Source: Agromyces bracchium
GTDB taxonomy: Bacteria; Actinomycetota; Actinomycetes; Actinomycetales; Microbacteriaceae
Reading direction: 5' to 3'
Assembly (NCBI RefSeq): GCF_009709675.1
Contig: NZ_WMLB01000033.1
Span: forward strand, 1 to 64,000
DNA: 64,000 nucleotides
Shown here: in pieces, positions 33,501-41,920 of the stretch
Position numbering within the stretch: position 1 is the first letter of the stretch
Layout: every line of letters begins with the position of its first letter
Notes under the pieces: model-generated
What the model saw: only the letters and a program-made list of their open reading frames with translations
Database searches by the model: none
Told to the model about the DNA's origin: nothing
Translations under genes and position numbers: made by a program

Positions 33501-33526
33501 CGTGCCGGGCCGTCCGGCCCGGCACG
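33501..33526 (-). terminator. Intercistronic hairpin between binding protein and permeases
   Basis: CGTGCCGGGCC pairs with GGCCCGGCACG around a 4-nt loop, 11-bp perfect stem, no T-tract. Its position matches that of the hairpins after the other three solute-binding genes. Confidence 0.8.
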
Positions 33527-33535
33527 CCCGTCGGC

Positions 33536-34858
33536 TCACTCGGCGACCGAGATGCCCTTGTCCTCGAGCGCCGCGGTGAAGTCCTCCTGCGTCTGCCGGT
33601 ACGCCTCGGTGAGGGGCGTTCCCGACTCGACGGCGGACTTCACGTTGTCGGTGAGGTCGGCGAAGAGCGTCTGGGAGAGCGGCGGCCACTTCCACGTCGC
33701 GGCGACCGCGGCGTCGGACTCGGCGAACACGTCCCAGATGTCCTGCCCGCCGTAGAAGGCGAACACCTCGGGGTCGTCCTGCAGGCTCTCGATCGACTCG
33801 AGGTCGGTGATGGCCGGCCACCCGGCACCGATGCTCGTGAGGATGCTCACGCTCTCGGGGTCGCTGTTGAGCCAGAGTGCGAACTCCGCGGCCTCAGCCG
33901 GGTGCTCGGAGCCCTTGAGGACGACGTTGGCGGAGCCGCCGGCCCAGGTCGCGGACACGGTCTCGCCCTCGCTCCACTGCGGCATCGCCGCGACGGCCCA
34001 GCTCCCCGCGGTGTCGGGTGCGGTGCCGCGGACGATCGCGTCGGCCCAGGATCCCGAGATCCAGCTCGCGACGTTGCCGCTCTGCATGTCGGCGTTCCAC
34101 TCGCTGGAGAAATCGGCCTCGATCTTCACGAGGTCCTCGTCGATGAGCTTCTGCCAGAACTCGGCGACCTTGAGCGTCTCGTCGTCGTCGATCGCGACCT
34201 TCCAGGCGTCGCCGTCGACGGTGAACCACTCGCCCCCGCCCTGCTGGGACAAGCCGATGAGCCACGGCGCCTGGTTGAAGGCGAAGGCCGCGATGTAGCG
34301 GTCCGGGTCGGACGCGCGGATGGCCTTCGCCGCCTCGTAGTACTCGTCCCATGTGGTCGGGGCCGAGAGTCCGAGCGAATCGAAGATGTCCTTGCGGTAG
34401 AACTGGCCGAGCGGGCCGGATGCCTGCGGGACGGCGTAGACGCGGTCGTCGAAGACGCCCGTCTCCCACTGCCACTCGGTGAAGCGGTCGCCGGCGTCGC
34501 CGACGTGGTCGGTGATGTCCTCGAGCGCGTCGTTCACGAGGAACTCGGGGATGGCGTCGTACCCGACCTGGGCGACATCCGCGGGGTTGCCGGCCTGGAC
34601 CGCGGAGATCATCTTCGCGTAGCCGCCGTCGGGGCCGGCGGTGATCGTCTCGAGCGTGACGTGGATGTCGTCGTGGGCGTCGTTGAACGCGTCGACGGCC
34701 TGGTCGATGTTCGGGACCCAGGACTGGAAGGTGAGCTCGACCGGGTCGCCGGAGTCGGCGGACTCCGAGCCGGCGGCGCACGATGCGAGGCCGATCACGG
34801 CGACCGCGGCGACGGCGACGCCGGCGACCACGCGGCGACGGGCGCGATGCTGCTGCAT
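33536..34858 (-). CDS. Sugar ABC transporter solute-binding lipoprotein
   Basis: A 440-residue lipoprotein with lipobox GLASC (Cys27) after a basic-hydrophobic leader, then a PBP-like domain beginning VELTFQSWVPNIDQAVDAFN. The ATG at 34858 is supported by AAAGGAG 7 nt upstream. An ATG further upstream would precede that site. It is only distantly like the other two binding proteins of regions 3 and 5. It is the first gene of the AraC-box transporter operon. Confidence 0.92.
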   Translation of the reverse strand: MQQHRARRRVVAGVAVAAVAVIGLASCAAGSESADSGDPVELTFQSWVPNIDQAVDAFNDAHDDIHVTLETITAGPDGGYAKMISAVQAGNPADVAQVGYDAIPEFLVNDALEDITDHVGDAGDRFTEWQWETGVFDDRVYAVPQASGPLGQFYRKDIFDSLGLSAPTTWDEYYEAAKAIRASDPDRYIAAFAFNQAPWLIGLSQQGGGEWFTVDGDAWKVAIDDDETLKVAEFWQKLIDEDLVKIEADFSSEWNADMQSGNVASWISGSWADAIVRGTAPDTAGSWAVAAMPQWSEGETVSATWAGGSANVVLKGSEHPAEAAEFALWLNSDPESVSILTSIGAGWPAITDLESIESLQDDPEVFAFYGGQDIWDVFAESDAAVAATWKWPPLSQTLFADLTDNVKSAVESGTPLTEAYRQTQEDFTAALEDKGISVAE

Positions 34859-34901
34859 GGGAATGCTCCTTTGCATGGTGTGGGGAAGCGGTGCGGAGGC
34901 G

Positions 34902-34968
34902 ACGCTACGCGCGGCCCGCGGGCGATCCCATAGCCGATCGCCCCCGCGGCATGGACGATCCGATGATC
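34902..34968 (-). promoter_or_regulatory. AraC-dependent promoter of the second ABC transporter
   Basis: -10 TAGCGT (34902-34907) and a 37-bp box (34932-34968) with CGATC and GGCATGGACG-A-TCCGATGATC. The two parts have the same distance from the -10 as in the DUF5107 promoter. The 21-bp core differs at one position only. Confidence 0.78.
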
Positions 34969-35018
34969 CGAGGTGCTGCGTCGAAGCATGGTGGCTGCGC
35001 AATCCGGGCACTCGGGTG

Positions 35019-35066
35019 TTGACCACTTGAATCGTTGCACGCTATGGTGCGGGGAAGCGCTTTCCC
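35019..35066 (+). promoter_or_regulatory. Promoter and LacI-type operator of the orphan binding protein
   Basis: -35 TTGACC (35019-35024), 18-bp spacer, -10 TATGGT (35043-35048) and operator GGGGAAGCGCTTTCCC (35051-35066), identical in sequence to that at 19376. Confidence 0.85.
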
Positions 35067-35111
35067 AGAGCGCAAGCAGCACCTCTCACCCCCATTGCAC
35101 GGAGGACGACG

Positions 35112-36401
35112 ATGTTCACGAGGATGAACGGCCGCCACTGGCTCACCGCCGCGGCCATCACGGGGGCCGCGGCCCTCGCCCTGACCGGTTGCGCGGGCGG
35201 CGGCGACGCCGGCGGCGAGTACGACCCCGAGGAGGAGGTGACGCTGAACTTCACCTGGTGGGGCAACGACGACCGCGCCGACCGCTACGGGCAGCTCATC
35301 GAGGCCTTCGAGGCCGAGCACCCCAACATCACGATCGACGGCACTTTCACCGACTTCCCCTCGTACTGGGAGAAGCGCAAGACCGAGGCGGCCGGCGGGG
35401 GCCTCCCCGACGTGTGGCAGTTCTCCGACTCGTACCTCCGCGAGTACGCCGAGCCCGGCCTGCTGCTCGACCTCGAGACCGTCGGCGACTACATCGACTT
35501 CGACGCGTTCGACGACGGCCTCAAGCAGACCGGCCAGCTCGAGGGCACGCAGTACTCGCTGCCGACCGGGTACAGCGCCTGGGCGGTGTTCCTCAATGAC
35601 AAGCTCCTCGCCGACGCCGGCGTCGAGCCGTACGAGGGCGGCACGTCGTACGACGAGTACACCGAGTGGATGGCCGAGGTCACCGAGGCCACGGGTGGCG
35701 AGGTCTACGGCGGCACCGACATGACCCAGCGCATCCAGACCTTCGAGAACGTGCTGCGCGCGCAGGGCGGCAACCTCTACACCGAGGACGGCGAGCTCGG
35801 CTTCACCGAGGACGAGCTGGCCGACTTCTGGAACTCGGGCGTCGAGGCGCGCGACGGCGTCGCGATCCCGCAGCAGCAGCTCGAGGAGATCGCCCCGATC
35901 TCGGGCTTCGGCTCGAACCGCACCGCGAGCGAGGCGAGCTGGAGCAACTTCCTCGGCGGCTACCTGGCCGACTCGGGCGCCGAGTCGGTGACCATGGTCG
36001 CCCCGCCCATCGACGAGGCCGGCGGCAAGGACCTCTACCGCCAGGCCGGCCTGCAGATGGCGATCTCGGCCGACACCGAGCACCCCGAGGCGGCCGCGCT
36101 GTGGCTCGACTTCGTCGTGAACAGCGAGGAGGCCGGCGAGGTCTTCGGCACCACGCTCGGCTTCCCGGCCTCGGAGACGAAGCTCGCGGGCACGACCCTC
36201 GAGGGCGTCGACGCGCAGGTCGCCGACTACCTCGACTCGGTCGCCGACCGCATCGGCGAGGCCCCGCCCGTGCCCGTCGTCGGCTACGGCTCGCTCGAGC
36301 AGACCTTCTGGGACCTCGGCAAGTCGATCGGCCTCGGCGCGATCACCGTCGACGAGGCGGTCGAGCAGTTCTTCGCAGAGGCGAAGGTGATCCTCGGCTG
36401 A
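35112..36401 (+). CDS. Orphan sugar solute-binding lipoprotein
   Basis: A 429-residue lipoprotein, lipobox ALTGC (Cys27), mature part starting with EVTLNFTWWGNDDRADRYGQ. It is a clear paralogue of the protein at 19442 and shares its promoter operator, but no permease genes follow. The next gene is a GH42 beta-galactosidase after a strong hairpin. It probably donates a related ligand to the permeases at 20815-22727. SD GGAGGA precedes the ATG. Confidence 0.92.
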   Translation: MFTRMNGRHWLTAAAITGAAALALTGCAGGGDAGGEYDPEEEVTLNFTWWGNDDRADRYGQLIEAFEAEHPNITIDGTFTDFPSYWEKRKTEAAGGGLPDVWQFSDSYLREYAEPGLLLDLETVGDYIDFDAFDDGLKQTGQLEGTQYSLPTGYSAWAVFLNDKLLADAGVEPYEGGTSYDEYTEWMAEVTEATGGEVYGGTDMTQRIQTFENVLRAQGGNLYTEDGELGFTEDELADFWNSGVEARDGVAIPQQQLEEIAPISGFGSNRTASEASWSNFLGGYLADSGAESVTMVAPPIDEAGGKDLYRQAGLQMAISADTEHPEAAALWLDFVVNSEEAGEVFGTTLGFPASETKLAGTTLEGVDAQVADYLDSVADRIGEAPPVPVVGYGSLEQTFWDLGKSIGLGAITVDEAVEQFFAEAKVILG

Positions 36402-36413
36402 CCTGATCCGGCC

Positions 36414-36454
36414 CCGCGGGCGCCGGCTCCCACACGGGGGTCCGGCGCCCGCGG
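36414..36454 (+). terminator. Hairpin terminator after the orphan binding protein
   Basis: CCGCGGGCGCCGG pairs perfectly with CCGGCGCCCGCGG over 13 bp around a 15-nt loop. It lies between the binding-protein stop and the GH42 start. Confidence 0.82.
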
Positions 36455-36521
36455 CATGATTCCGATGTGCGGCGGCGCGCCGAGGCATCCGCCCACCTGC
36501 AGACACCACGAGGAGACCGAC

Positions 36522-38618
36522 GTGCACTACGGCGCCGACTACAACCCCGAGCAGTGGCCCGAGGAGATCTGGCCCGAGGACGTCGCGCGCATGCGCGAGG
36601 CCGGCGTCACGATGGTGAGCCTCGGCATCTTCTCGTGGTCGCGCATCCAGCCGCGCGAGGGCGAGTTCGACTTCGCCTGGCTCGACCGGGTCATCGACCT
36701 GCTGCACGAGGGCGGCATCGCCGTCGACCTCGCAACCGCGACCGCGTCGCCGCCGCCGTGGGCGACGGCCGCCTACCCCGAGATGCTCCCGCAGGACGAG
36801 GACGGCGCCACCTACTGGCCCGGCAGCCGCCAGCATTTCGCGCCGTCGTCGCCGGTCTACCGGCGCCTCGCCGGCGAGCTCGTCAGCGCGCTCGCCGAGC
36901 GGTACGCGCACCACCCGGCGATCGTCATGTGGCACGTCAACAACGAGTACGGCTGCCACCTGAACTTCGACTACTCGGATGCCGCGCGCGACGCGTTCCG
37001 CCGCTGGCTCGCCGATCGCTACGGCGACGTGCACGCTCTCAACGAGGCCTGGGGCACGGACTTCTGGTCGCAGCGGTACCAGTCCCAGTCCTTCGACGAG
37101 GTGTTCCCGCCGCGCAAGGCGCCGTACTCGCGGAACCCCGGGCAGGAGCTCGACTTCCGCCGGTTCACGAGCGACATGCTGCTCGAGTGCTACCTCATGG
37201 AGCGCGAGATCATCCGGGCGGCGGGGGCGACGCAGCCGATCACGACGAACTTCATGGGCGCGTTCAAGCCGGCCGACTACGCCGCCTGGGCGAAGCATAT
37301 GGACGTCATCAGCGACGACTGCTACCCCGACCCGAACGACCCCGAATCGTTCCGCGCGGCGGCATTCCAGCGCGACCTGGTCCGCTCGCTGAAGCCCGAG
37401 GTCCCGTGGATCCTCATGGAGCAGTCGACGAACGCCCTCAACTGGCGCCCGACGAACGCGCCGAAGGCGCCCGGGCAGATGGCCGCGCTCAGCGCGCAGG
37501 CGATCGGGCGCGGCGCCGACGGCATCCTGTTCTTCCAGTGGCGGCAGTCACGGGCGGGCGCCGAGAAGTTCCACTCGGCGATGCTCCCGCACGCGGGCAC
37601 CGACACGCGCACCTGGCGCGAGGTCGTCGCGCTCGGCGAAACGCTCGCCGCCCTTCCCGAACTCCCGTCCGGCGACGCGACGGCGCGCGACGCGCGCGTC
37701 GCGCTCGTGTTCGACTGGGAGAACTGGTGGGCGGTCGAGGCCTCCGACCACCCGCAGAACGCGCTCGACTACCTCGCCGTCATCCAGCGTTGGTACCGCG
37801 CGCTGCACCGCCGCCACGTGCAGGTCGACATCGTGCCGGCCGCGCGCGTCGGCGAGGGCTACGACCTCGCGATCGCGCCGCTGCTCTACCTGGTGCGCGA
37901 GACGGATGCCGCCGCGCTCGCGTCGTTCGTCGAGGCGGGCGGGCACCTGCTCGTCGGACCGTTCAGCGACGTCGTCGACGAGGCCGACCGGTTCCGCGAC
38001 GGCGGGTTCGCGACGCAACTCGGTCCGCTGTGCGGCATCCGCATCGAGGACTTCGGCGCGCTCGTCGCGCCGGATGCCGCGGCCGGGGTGCCGGGGGAGC
38101 GGATCGCGCCGTTCGCGGGTGCGGGGGCCGGTGCGGGGGCGGTGACGGATGCCACGGCGGCGACGGATGCCACGTCGACGGATGCCACTGGTGATGCCGG
38201 CGCCGGCGCCGGCGCCGCGATCTCGGGCGTCGGGACGCTGCTCGCCGAGGAGATCCACGTCGTCGCCGACGACGCCCGCGTTGAGGCGGCGTTCGTCGGC
38301 GGGCGCCGGGCCGGCGACCCCGCACTCACGGTCCACCCGGTCGGAGCCGGTACCGCCCGCTACCTGGCGACCGTTCCCGACGAGGCCGGCGTGCAGTCCG
38401 TCGTCGACCACCTGCTCGTGGCGTCCGGGGTCGAGCCCGTCGTCGCGGGGCTGCCCGACCACGTCGAGATCGCCCGCCGCGGGCGACTCGTCACGGTCGT
38501 GAACCACGGAGGCCCCGAGGCATCCGTCGACCTGGCCGGCACCGACGCCGTGACCGGCGACCGCGTCGACCGGGTCGTGATCGGCGCGTTCGACTGGGCC
38601 ATGGTGCTCACCGACTGA
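36522..38618 (+). CDS. GH42 beta-galactosidase
   Basis: A 698-residue glycosidase. The start is a GTG after ACGAGGAGACCGAC, since homologues begin HYGADYNPEQWPEEIW. The acid/base Glu is in MWHVNNEYGCH and the nucleophile in WILMEQSTNALNW, and a trimerisation domain (RVALVFDWENWWAVEASDHP) follows. No signal peptide is seen. At nt 38118-38222 (about residues 533-567) a Gly/Ala/Thr/Asp low-complexity insert (repeated ATDAT) interrupts the C-terminal domain. It should remove terminal galactose from imported oligosaccharides, and next to an alpha-xylosidase and xylose genes a role in xyloglucan side-chain removal is plausible. Confidence 0.92.
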   Translation: MHYGADYNPEQWPEEIWPEDVARMREAGVTMVSLGIFSWSRIQPREGEFDFAWLDRVIDLLHEGGIAVDLATATASPPPWATAAYPEMLPQDEDGATYWPGSRQHFAPSSPVYRRLAGELVSALAERYAHHPAIVMWHVNNEYGCHLNFDYSDAARDAFRRWLADRYGDVHALNEAWGTDFWSQRYQSQSFDEVFPPRKAPYSRNPGQELDFRRFTSDMLLECYLMEREIIRAAGATQPITTNFMGAFKPADYAAWAKHMDVISDDCYPDPNDPESFRAAAFQRDLVRSLKPEVPWILMEQSTNALNWRPTNAPKAPGQMAALSAQAIGRGADGILFFQWRQSRAGAEKFHSAMLPHAGTDTRTWREVVALGETLAALPELPSGDATARDARVALVFDWENWWAVEASDHPQNALDYLAVIQRWYRALHRRHVQVDIVPAARVGEGYDLAIAPLLYLVRETDAAALASFVEAGGHLLVGPFSDVVDEADRFRDGGFATQLGPLCGIRIEDFGALVAPDAAAGVPGERIAPFAGAGAGAGAVTDATAATDATSTDATGDAGAGAGAAISGVGTLLAEEIHVVADDARVEAAFVGGRRAGDPALTVHPVGAGTARYLATVPDEAGVQSVVDHLLVASGVEPVVAGLPDHVEIARRGRLVTVVNHGGPEASVDLAGTDAVTGDRVDRVVIGAFDWAMVLTD

Positions 38619-38653
38619 ATCGCCGTACGATGCAGCCCGACGAGGAGGTTCCC

Positions 38654-39766
38654 ATGCCCGCACGCCGGATCGTGTTCGCGCCCGACTCGTACAAGGGCAC
38701 CGCGACCGCGGCCGCGGCCGCCGACGCGCTCGCGCGCGGCTGGCATTCGGTCGCACCCGACGACGAGCTCGTCGTGAAGCCCATGGCCGACGGCGGCGAG
38801 GGCACGCTCGACGCGTTCGCGGCCTCGGTGCCGGGCGCGGTGCGCGTGCCCGTGACCGTGCAGGGACCCGATGACCGGCCGGTGGATGCCGCGTGGCTGC
38901 GCCTGCCCGACGGCAGCGCGCTCGTCGAGCTCGCCCTCACGAGCGGCATCACGCTGTGCGACCCGCTCCGCCCGCTCGACGCGCACACCGTCGGCTTCGG
39001 CCAGGCCATCGCGGCGGCGCTCGACGGCGGAGCCACTCGGGTGCTGCTCGCGATCGGTGGCAGCTCGTCGACCGACGGCGGGGCCGGCGCACTCGCCGCG
39101 CTCGGCGGCAGGTTCCTCGACGGCGAGGGGTGGCCGGTGCCCTCGGGCAACCGCGGTCTCGGTGCGATCGCGCGCGTCGACCTCTCGGGGCTCCGCGAGC
39201 GGCCGGCCGGCGGCGCGGCGATCCTCAGCGACGTCACGAACCCGCTGTTCGGGCCGTTCGGCGCGAGCGCGATCTTCGGCCCGCAGAAGGGTGCGACGCC
39301 CGAGCTGATCGAGCCGATGGAACGCAACCTCGGACGGCTCGTGCGCGCGATGCCCGACCGGGCGGCGTTCGCCGACGCGGCCGGCGCGGGCGCGGCCGGC
39401 GGTACCGGATTCGGGCTGCTCGTGTGGGGCGCGCACATGGCCGGCGGGTCGGCGGCGGTCGCCGAGGCGATCGGGCTCTCGCCTGCGTTGGCGGGTGCGT
39501 CGCTCGTGATCACCGGTGAGGGGCGCTTCGACGGGCAGTCGGCCGCGGGCAAGGTGCCGAGCGAGGTCGCTGCGCGAGCGGATGCCGCGGGCGTGCCCGT
39601 CGCGCTCGTCGCGGGCGCGATCGACGCCGACACGTCGGGCTTCGTGGCATCCGCATCGCTCACCGACCTCGCCGGCGGGGGAGCGGCCGCGATGGCCGAC
39701 CCTCTGCGCTGGCTCGAGGCCGCGGGCGCGGAGCTCGCGCGAACGTTCGGCTCCTCGGCCCCGTGA
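38654..39766 (+). CDS. Glycerate kinase
   Basis: A 370-residue kinase of the GarK/GlxK family phosphorylating D-glycerate. Typical motifs are VFAPDSYKGTATA, KPMADGGEGTLDAF, IGGSSSTDGGAG, FGPQKGATPELIE and ITGEGRFDGQSAAGK. ATG 38654 is preceded by GACGAGGAGG. An in-frame ATG 24 nt upstream has no such site. It follows the GH42 gene by 35 nt and is probably co-transcribed. Its metabolic link to beta-galactoside use is unclear. It would fit the sugar-acid pathway better, though that operon is far away. Confidence 0.92.
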   Translation: MPARRIVFAPDSYKGTATAAAAADALARGWHSVAPDDELVVKPMADGGEGTLDAFAASVPGAVRVPVTVQGPDDRPVDAAWLRLPDGSALVELALTSGITLCDPLRPLDAHTVGFGQAIAAALDGGATRVLLAIGGSSSTDGGAGALAALGGRFLDGEGWPVPSGNRGLGAIARVDLSGLRERPAGGAAILSDVTNPLFGPFGASAIFGPQKGATPELIEPMERNLGRLVRAMPDRAAFADAAGAGAAGGTGFGLLVWGAHMAGGSAAVAEAIGLSPALAGASLVITGEGRFDGQSAAGKVPSEVAARADAAGVPVALVAGAIDADTSGFVASASLTDLAGGGAAAMADPLRWLEAAGAELARTFGSSAP

Positions 39767-39832
39767 GTGCGCGGTTTCGCGACTGGTGCGCGCATCGGTC
39801 CGTGCGCACTCGTCGCGAAACCGTGCACCAGC
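39763..39832. repeat. Palindromic interspersed repeat class 1, copy C
   Basis: The left arm TGCGCGGTTTCGCGACTGGT and right arm with GCACTCGTCGCGAAACCG form an imperfect hairpin. It starts at the glycerate kinase stop codon. Confidence 0.88.
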
Positions 39833-39876
39833 GGACGCTCGGACTCGCCGAGCGGCGCGGCACCCGGACCGGTCCC

Positions 39877-39949
39877 ATGAGTGCGCGATTCCGCGACTGG
39901 TGCGCGGGTCGGTCCCCGCGCACTCGTCGCGAAACCGCGCACCCGTGAC
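39877..39949. repeat. Palindromic interspersed repeat class 1, copy D
   Basis: Second member of the pair, with arms TGCGCGATTCCGCGACTGGT and GCACTCGTCGCGAAACCG. It ends 6 nt before the stop of the convergent small gene. Confidence 0.88.
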
Positions 39950-39955
39950 CGGGGT

Positions 39956-40222
39956 TCAGCCCTTGTGCAGCCCCGGATGCGGCTTCGGCCGCTCGTCCTC
40001 CCGGGTGTAGCTGCCGTGTTCCTCGGACGCCGGATGCGTCTCGGGATGCGTCGCGGTCGACGTGTAGTCGCCGACCACCGATTCGTCCTCCTCGACGCCG
40101 TCGGTGCGCGTGTACTCGCCCTCGACGGTCCGCTTCCGCGGCGCTTCGCCCTCGACCTCGGTGTACTCGCCCTCGACGTCGTCGGGATCGGGTCCGCGGA
40201 CCTCATCGGATTCGGACATCAT
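39956..40222 (-). CDS. Small acidic protein with repeated G-[E/D/S]-Y-T units
   Basis: An 88-residue, strongly acidic, hydrophilic protein, not recognised. It has four imperfect units centred on EGEYTEVEG, EGEYTRTDG, VGDYTSTA and HGSYTRED, spaced 15-20 residues apart, and looks intrinsically disordered. Three ATGs occur in a row. The middle one (40222) is 6 nt from AGGAGG and is chosen. The gene is convergent with glycerate kinase across a palindromic repeat pair. No function can be proposed. Confidence 0.72.
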   Translation of the reverse strand: MMSESDEVRGPDPDDVEGEYTEVEGEAPRKRTVEGEYTRTDGVEEDESVVGDYTSTATHPETHPASEEHGSYTREDERPKPHPGLHKG

Positions 40223-40309
40223 CATGGTCCTCCTACCTCGTCGGCGGGGCGTCGTCGGACGGCGACGTCCACGGCCATGCTACGCGCCGACCCTCGACGG
40301 AGCCCAACG

Positions 40310-40329
40310 CCGCCGACGGGTGTCGGCGG
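40310..40329. terminator. Small hairpin in the 40223-40494 intergenic region
   Basis: CCGCCGAC pairs with GTCGGCGG around GGGT. The surrounding 270 bp hold no gene that I can support. Confidence 0.5.
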
Positions 40330-40422
40330 GGTGGACGACGCGCGTGCGGAGCGCGAGAATACGCGCCCGCCTCCTCGGGCGGCTGATCTCAGCGGCTGCA
40401 GCTCCGATCGCGACCCCGGCGC

Positions 40423-40444
40423 GGGTCTGCCCGGGGGCAGACCC
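40423..40444 (-). terminator. Probable xylB terminator
   Basis: GGGTCTGCC pairs with GGCAGACCC around a 4-nt loop, 50 bp beyond the xylB stop on its transcription side, with no T-tract. Confidence 0.65.
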
Positions 40445-40494
40445 GGGCACAGGCCAGTTCCGGCGCGCGCCGCGCCCGCGTCGCCCGGCACGTC

Positions 40495-41898
40495 TCAACC
40501 CGTCGCGCGCGCCTGCGCCGCGGCGTAGCGCCGACGGATCTCCGGTCGCGTGTCGACCGGCATCGGATCGCCCGCCTCGATGGGCCAGTCGGGCCGCTCG
40601 CCGGTCAGCACCCACGCGGCCTGCCGCGCGGCGCCGTCGGCGACGTACTCGCCCGGAGCCGGCACCACGACCGGCACGTCGAAGACCTGCGTGGCGGCGA
40701 CCTGCACGGCCGGGTTCTGCGCCGCGCCGCCGATCAGCAGGATGCGCCGCGCCTCGACGCCCTGCGCTCGGACGGCGTCGAGCCCGTCGGCGAGCCCGCA
40801 GAGCAGACCCTCCACCGCCGCGCGGGCGATCGACGGGCGGGTCGTGTTCGCGAGCGTGAGCCCGGAGAATGAGGCGGTCGCGTCGGGCAGGTTCGGCGTG
40901 CGCTCACCCTCGAAGTACGGCACGAGCACGGCGCCGGATGCCCCGGGCTCGGCCTCGAGTGCCAGGCGGCCGAGTTCGGCGTGGTCGACGCCGAGCAGTC
41001 CGGCGGTCGCGTCGAGCACGCGTGCGGCGTTCAGCGTCGCGATGAGCGGCAGGAACCGGCCGGTCGCGTCGGCGAATCCCGCGACGGTGCCCGAGGCGTC
41101 GGCGACGGCGGCATCCGTCACCGCGAACACCGTGCCGCTCGTGCCGATCGACACGACGACGTCGCCCGCCGCCGCGTCGAGGCCGAGCGCGGCGCCGGCG
41201 TTGTCGCCCGCGCCGGGCCCGACGAGGATGCCGACGGGGGTCTGCCCGGCGGCCTCGCCCGGGCCGAGCACGCGCGGCAGGACCGCGTCGTGCCCGAGCG
41301 CGCCCACGAGGAGGTCGCGGTCGTAGCCGTCGGCGCCCCAGTACGCGGTGCCCGACGCGTCCGATCGGTCGGTCGCGAGCTCCTCGAGCACCGGGCCGAG
41401 CGGCGACTCGCCCGCGGGGCCGTACCCGCGCAGGCGCCAGGTGAGCCAGTCGTGGGGGAGCGCGACGGCGGCGACGCGCGCGGCGTTCCCGGGCTCGGCG
41501 TCGCGCAGCCAGCGCAGCTTCGTCGCGGTGAAGGAGGCGACGGGCACGACGCCCGTGCGGCGCGCGTACTCGTCGGCGCCGACCTCGTCGATCAGGTCGC
41601 GCGCCGCCTGCGCTGAACGGGTGTCGTTCCAGAGCAGGGCGGGGCGGATGACGCGGCCCTCGCCGTCGAGCACGACCATGCCGTGCTGCTGGCCCGCGAT
41701 CGAGATCGCCTCGACCCCGTCGAACCCGCCCGCGTCGGCGAACGCGGTGAGCAGGGCGCCCCACCACGCGGCGGGGTCGACCTCGGTGCCGTCGGGGTGG
41801 GCGGCGCGACCTGAGCGCACGAGCGCCCCGGTCGCGGCATCCCGGATCACGACCTTGCACGACTGCGTCGACGAGTCGACGCCGGCGACGAGCGGCAC
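40495..41898 (-). CDS. xylB: Xylulokinase
   Basis: A 467-residue FGGY-family kinase converting D-xylulose to xylulose 5-phosphate. Motifs seen are [13 protein letters not shown] at the N-terminus, [45 protein letters not shown] and [12 protein letters not shown]. The GTG at 41898 follows AAGGAGGACATC. The longer in-frame ATG lacks an SD. It lies downstream of xylA with 153 nt of palindromic DNA between, on the same strand, so they are probably co-expressed. Confidence 0.95.
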   Translation of the reverse strand: MPLVAGVDSSTQSCKVVIRDAATGALVRSGRAAHPDGTEVDPAAWWGALLTAFADAGGFDGVEAISIAGQQHGMVVLDGEGRVIRPALLWNDTRSAQAARDLIDEVGADEYARRTGVVPVASFTATKLRWLRDAEPGNAARVAAVALPHDWLTWRLRGYGPAGESPLGPVLEELATDRSDASGTAYWGADGYDRDLLVGALGHDAVLPRVLGPGEAAGQTPVGILVGPGAGDNAGAALGLDAAAGDVVVSIGTSGTVFAVTDAAVADASGTVAGFADATGRFLPLIATLNAARVLDATAGLLGVDHAELGRLALEAEPGASGAVLVPYFEGERTPNLPDATASFSGLTLANTTRPSIARAAVEGLLCGLADGLDAVRAQGVEARRILLIGGAAQNPAVQVAATQVFDVPVVVPAPGEYVADGAARQAAWVLTGERPDWPIEAGDPMPVDTRPEIRRRYAAAQARATG

Positions 41899-41920
41899 GA
41901 TGTCCTCCTTCTGTGGAAAC

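Noticed and set aside
34881-34896. LacI-type operator in GGGGAAGCGGTGCGGA near the third binding-protein gene
   Set aside because: Only the left half matches and there is no inverted partner. The AraC box explains this promoter better.
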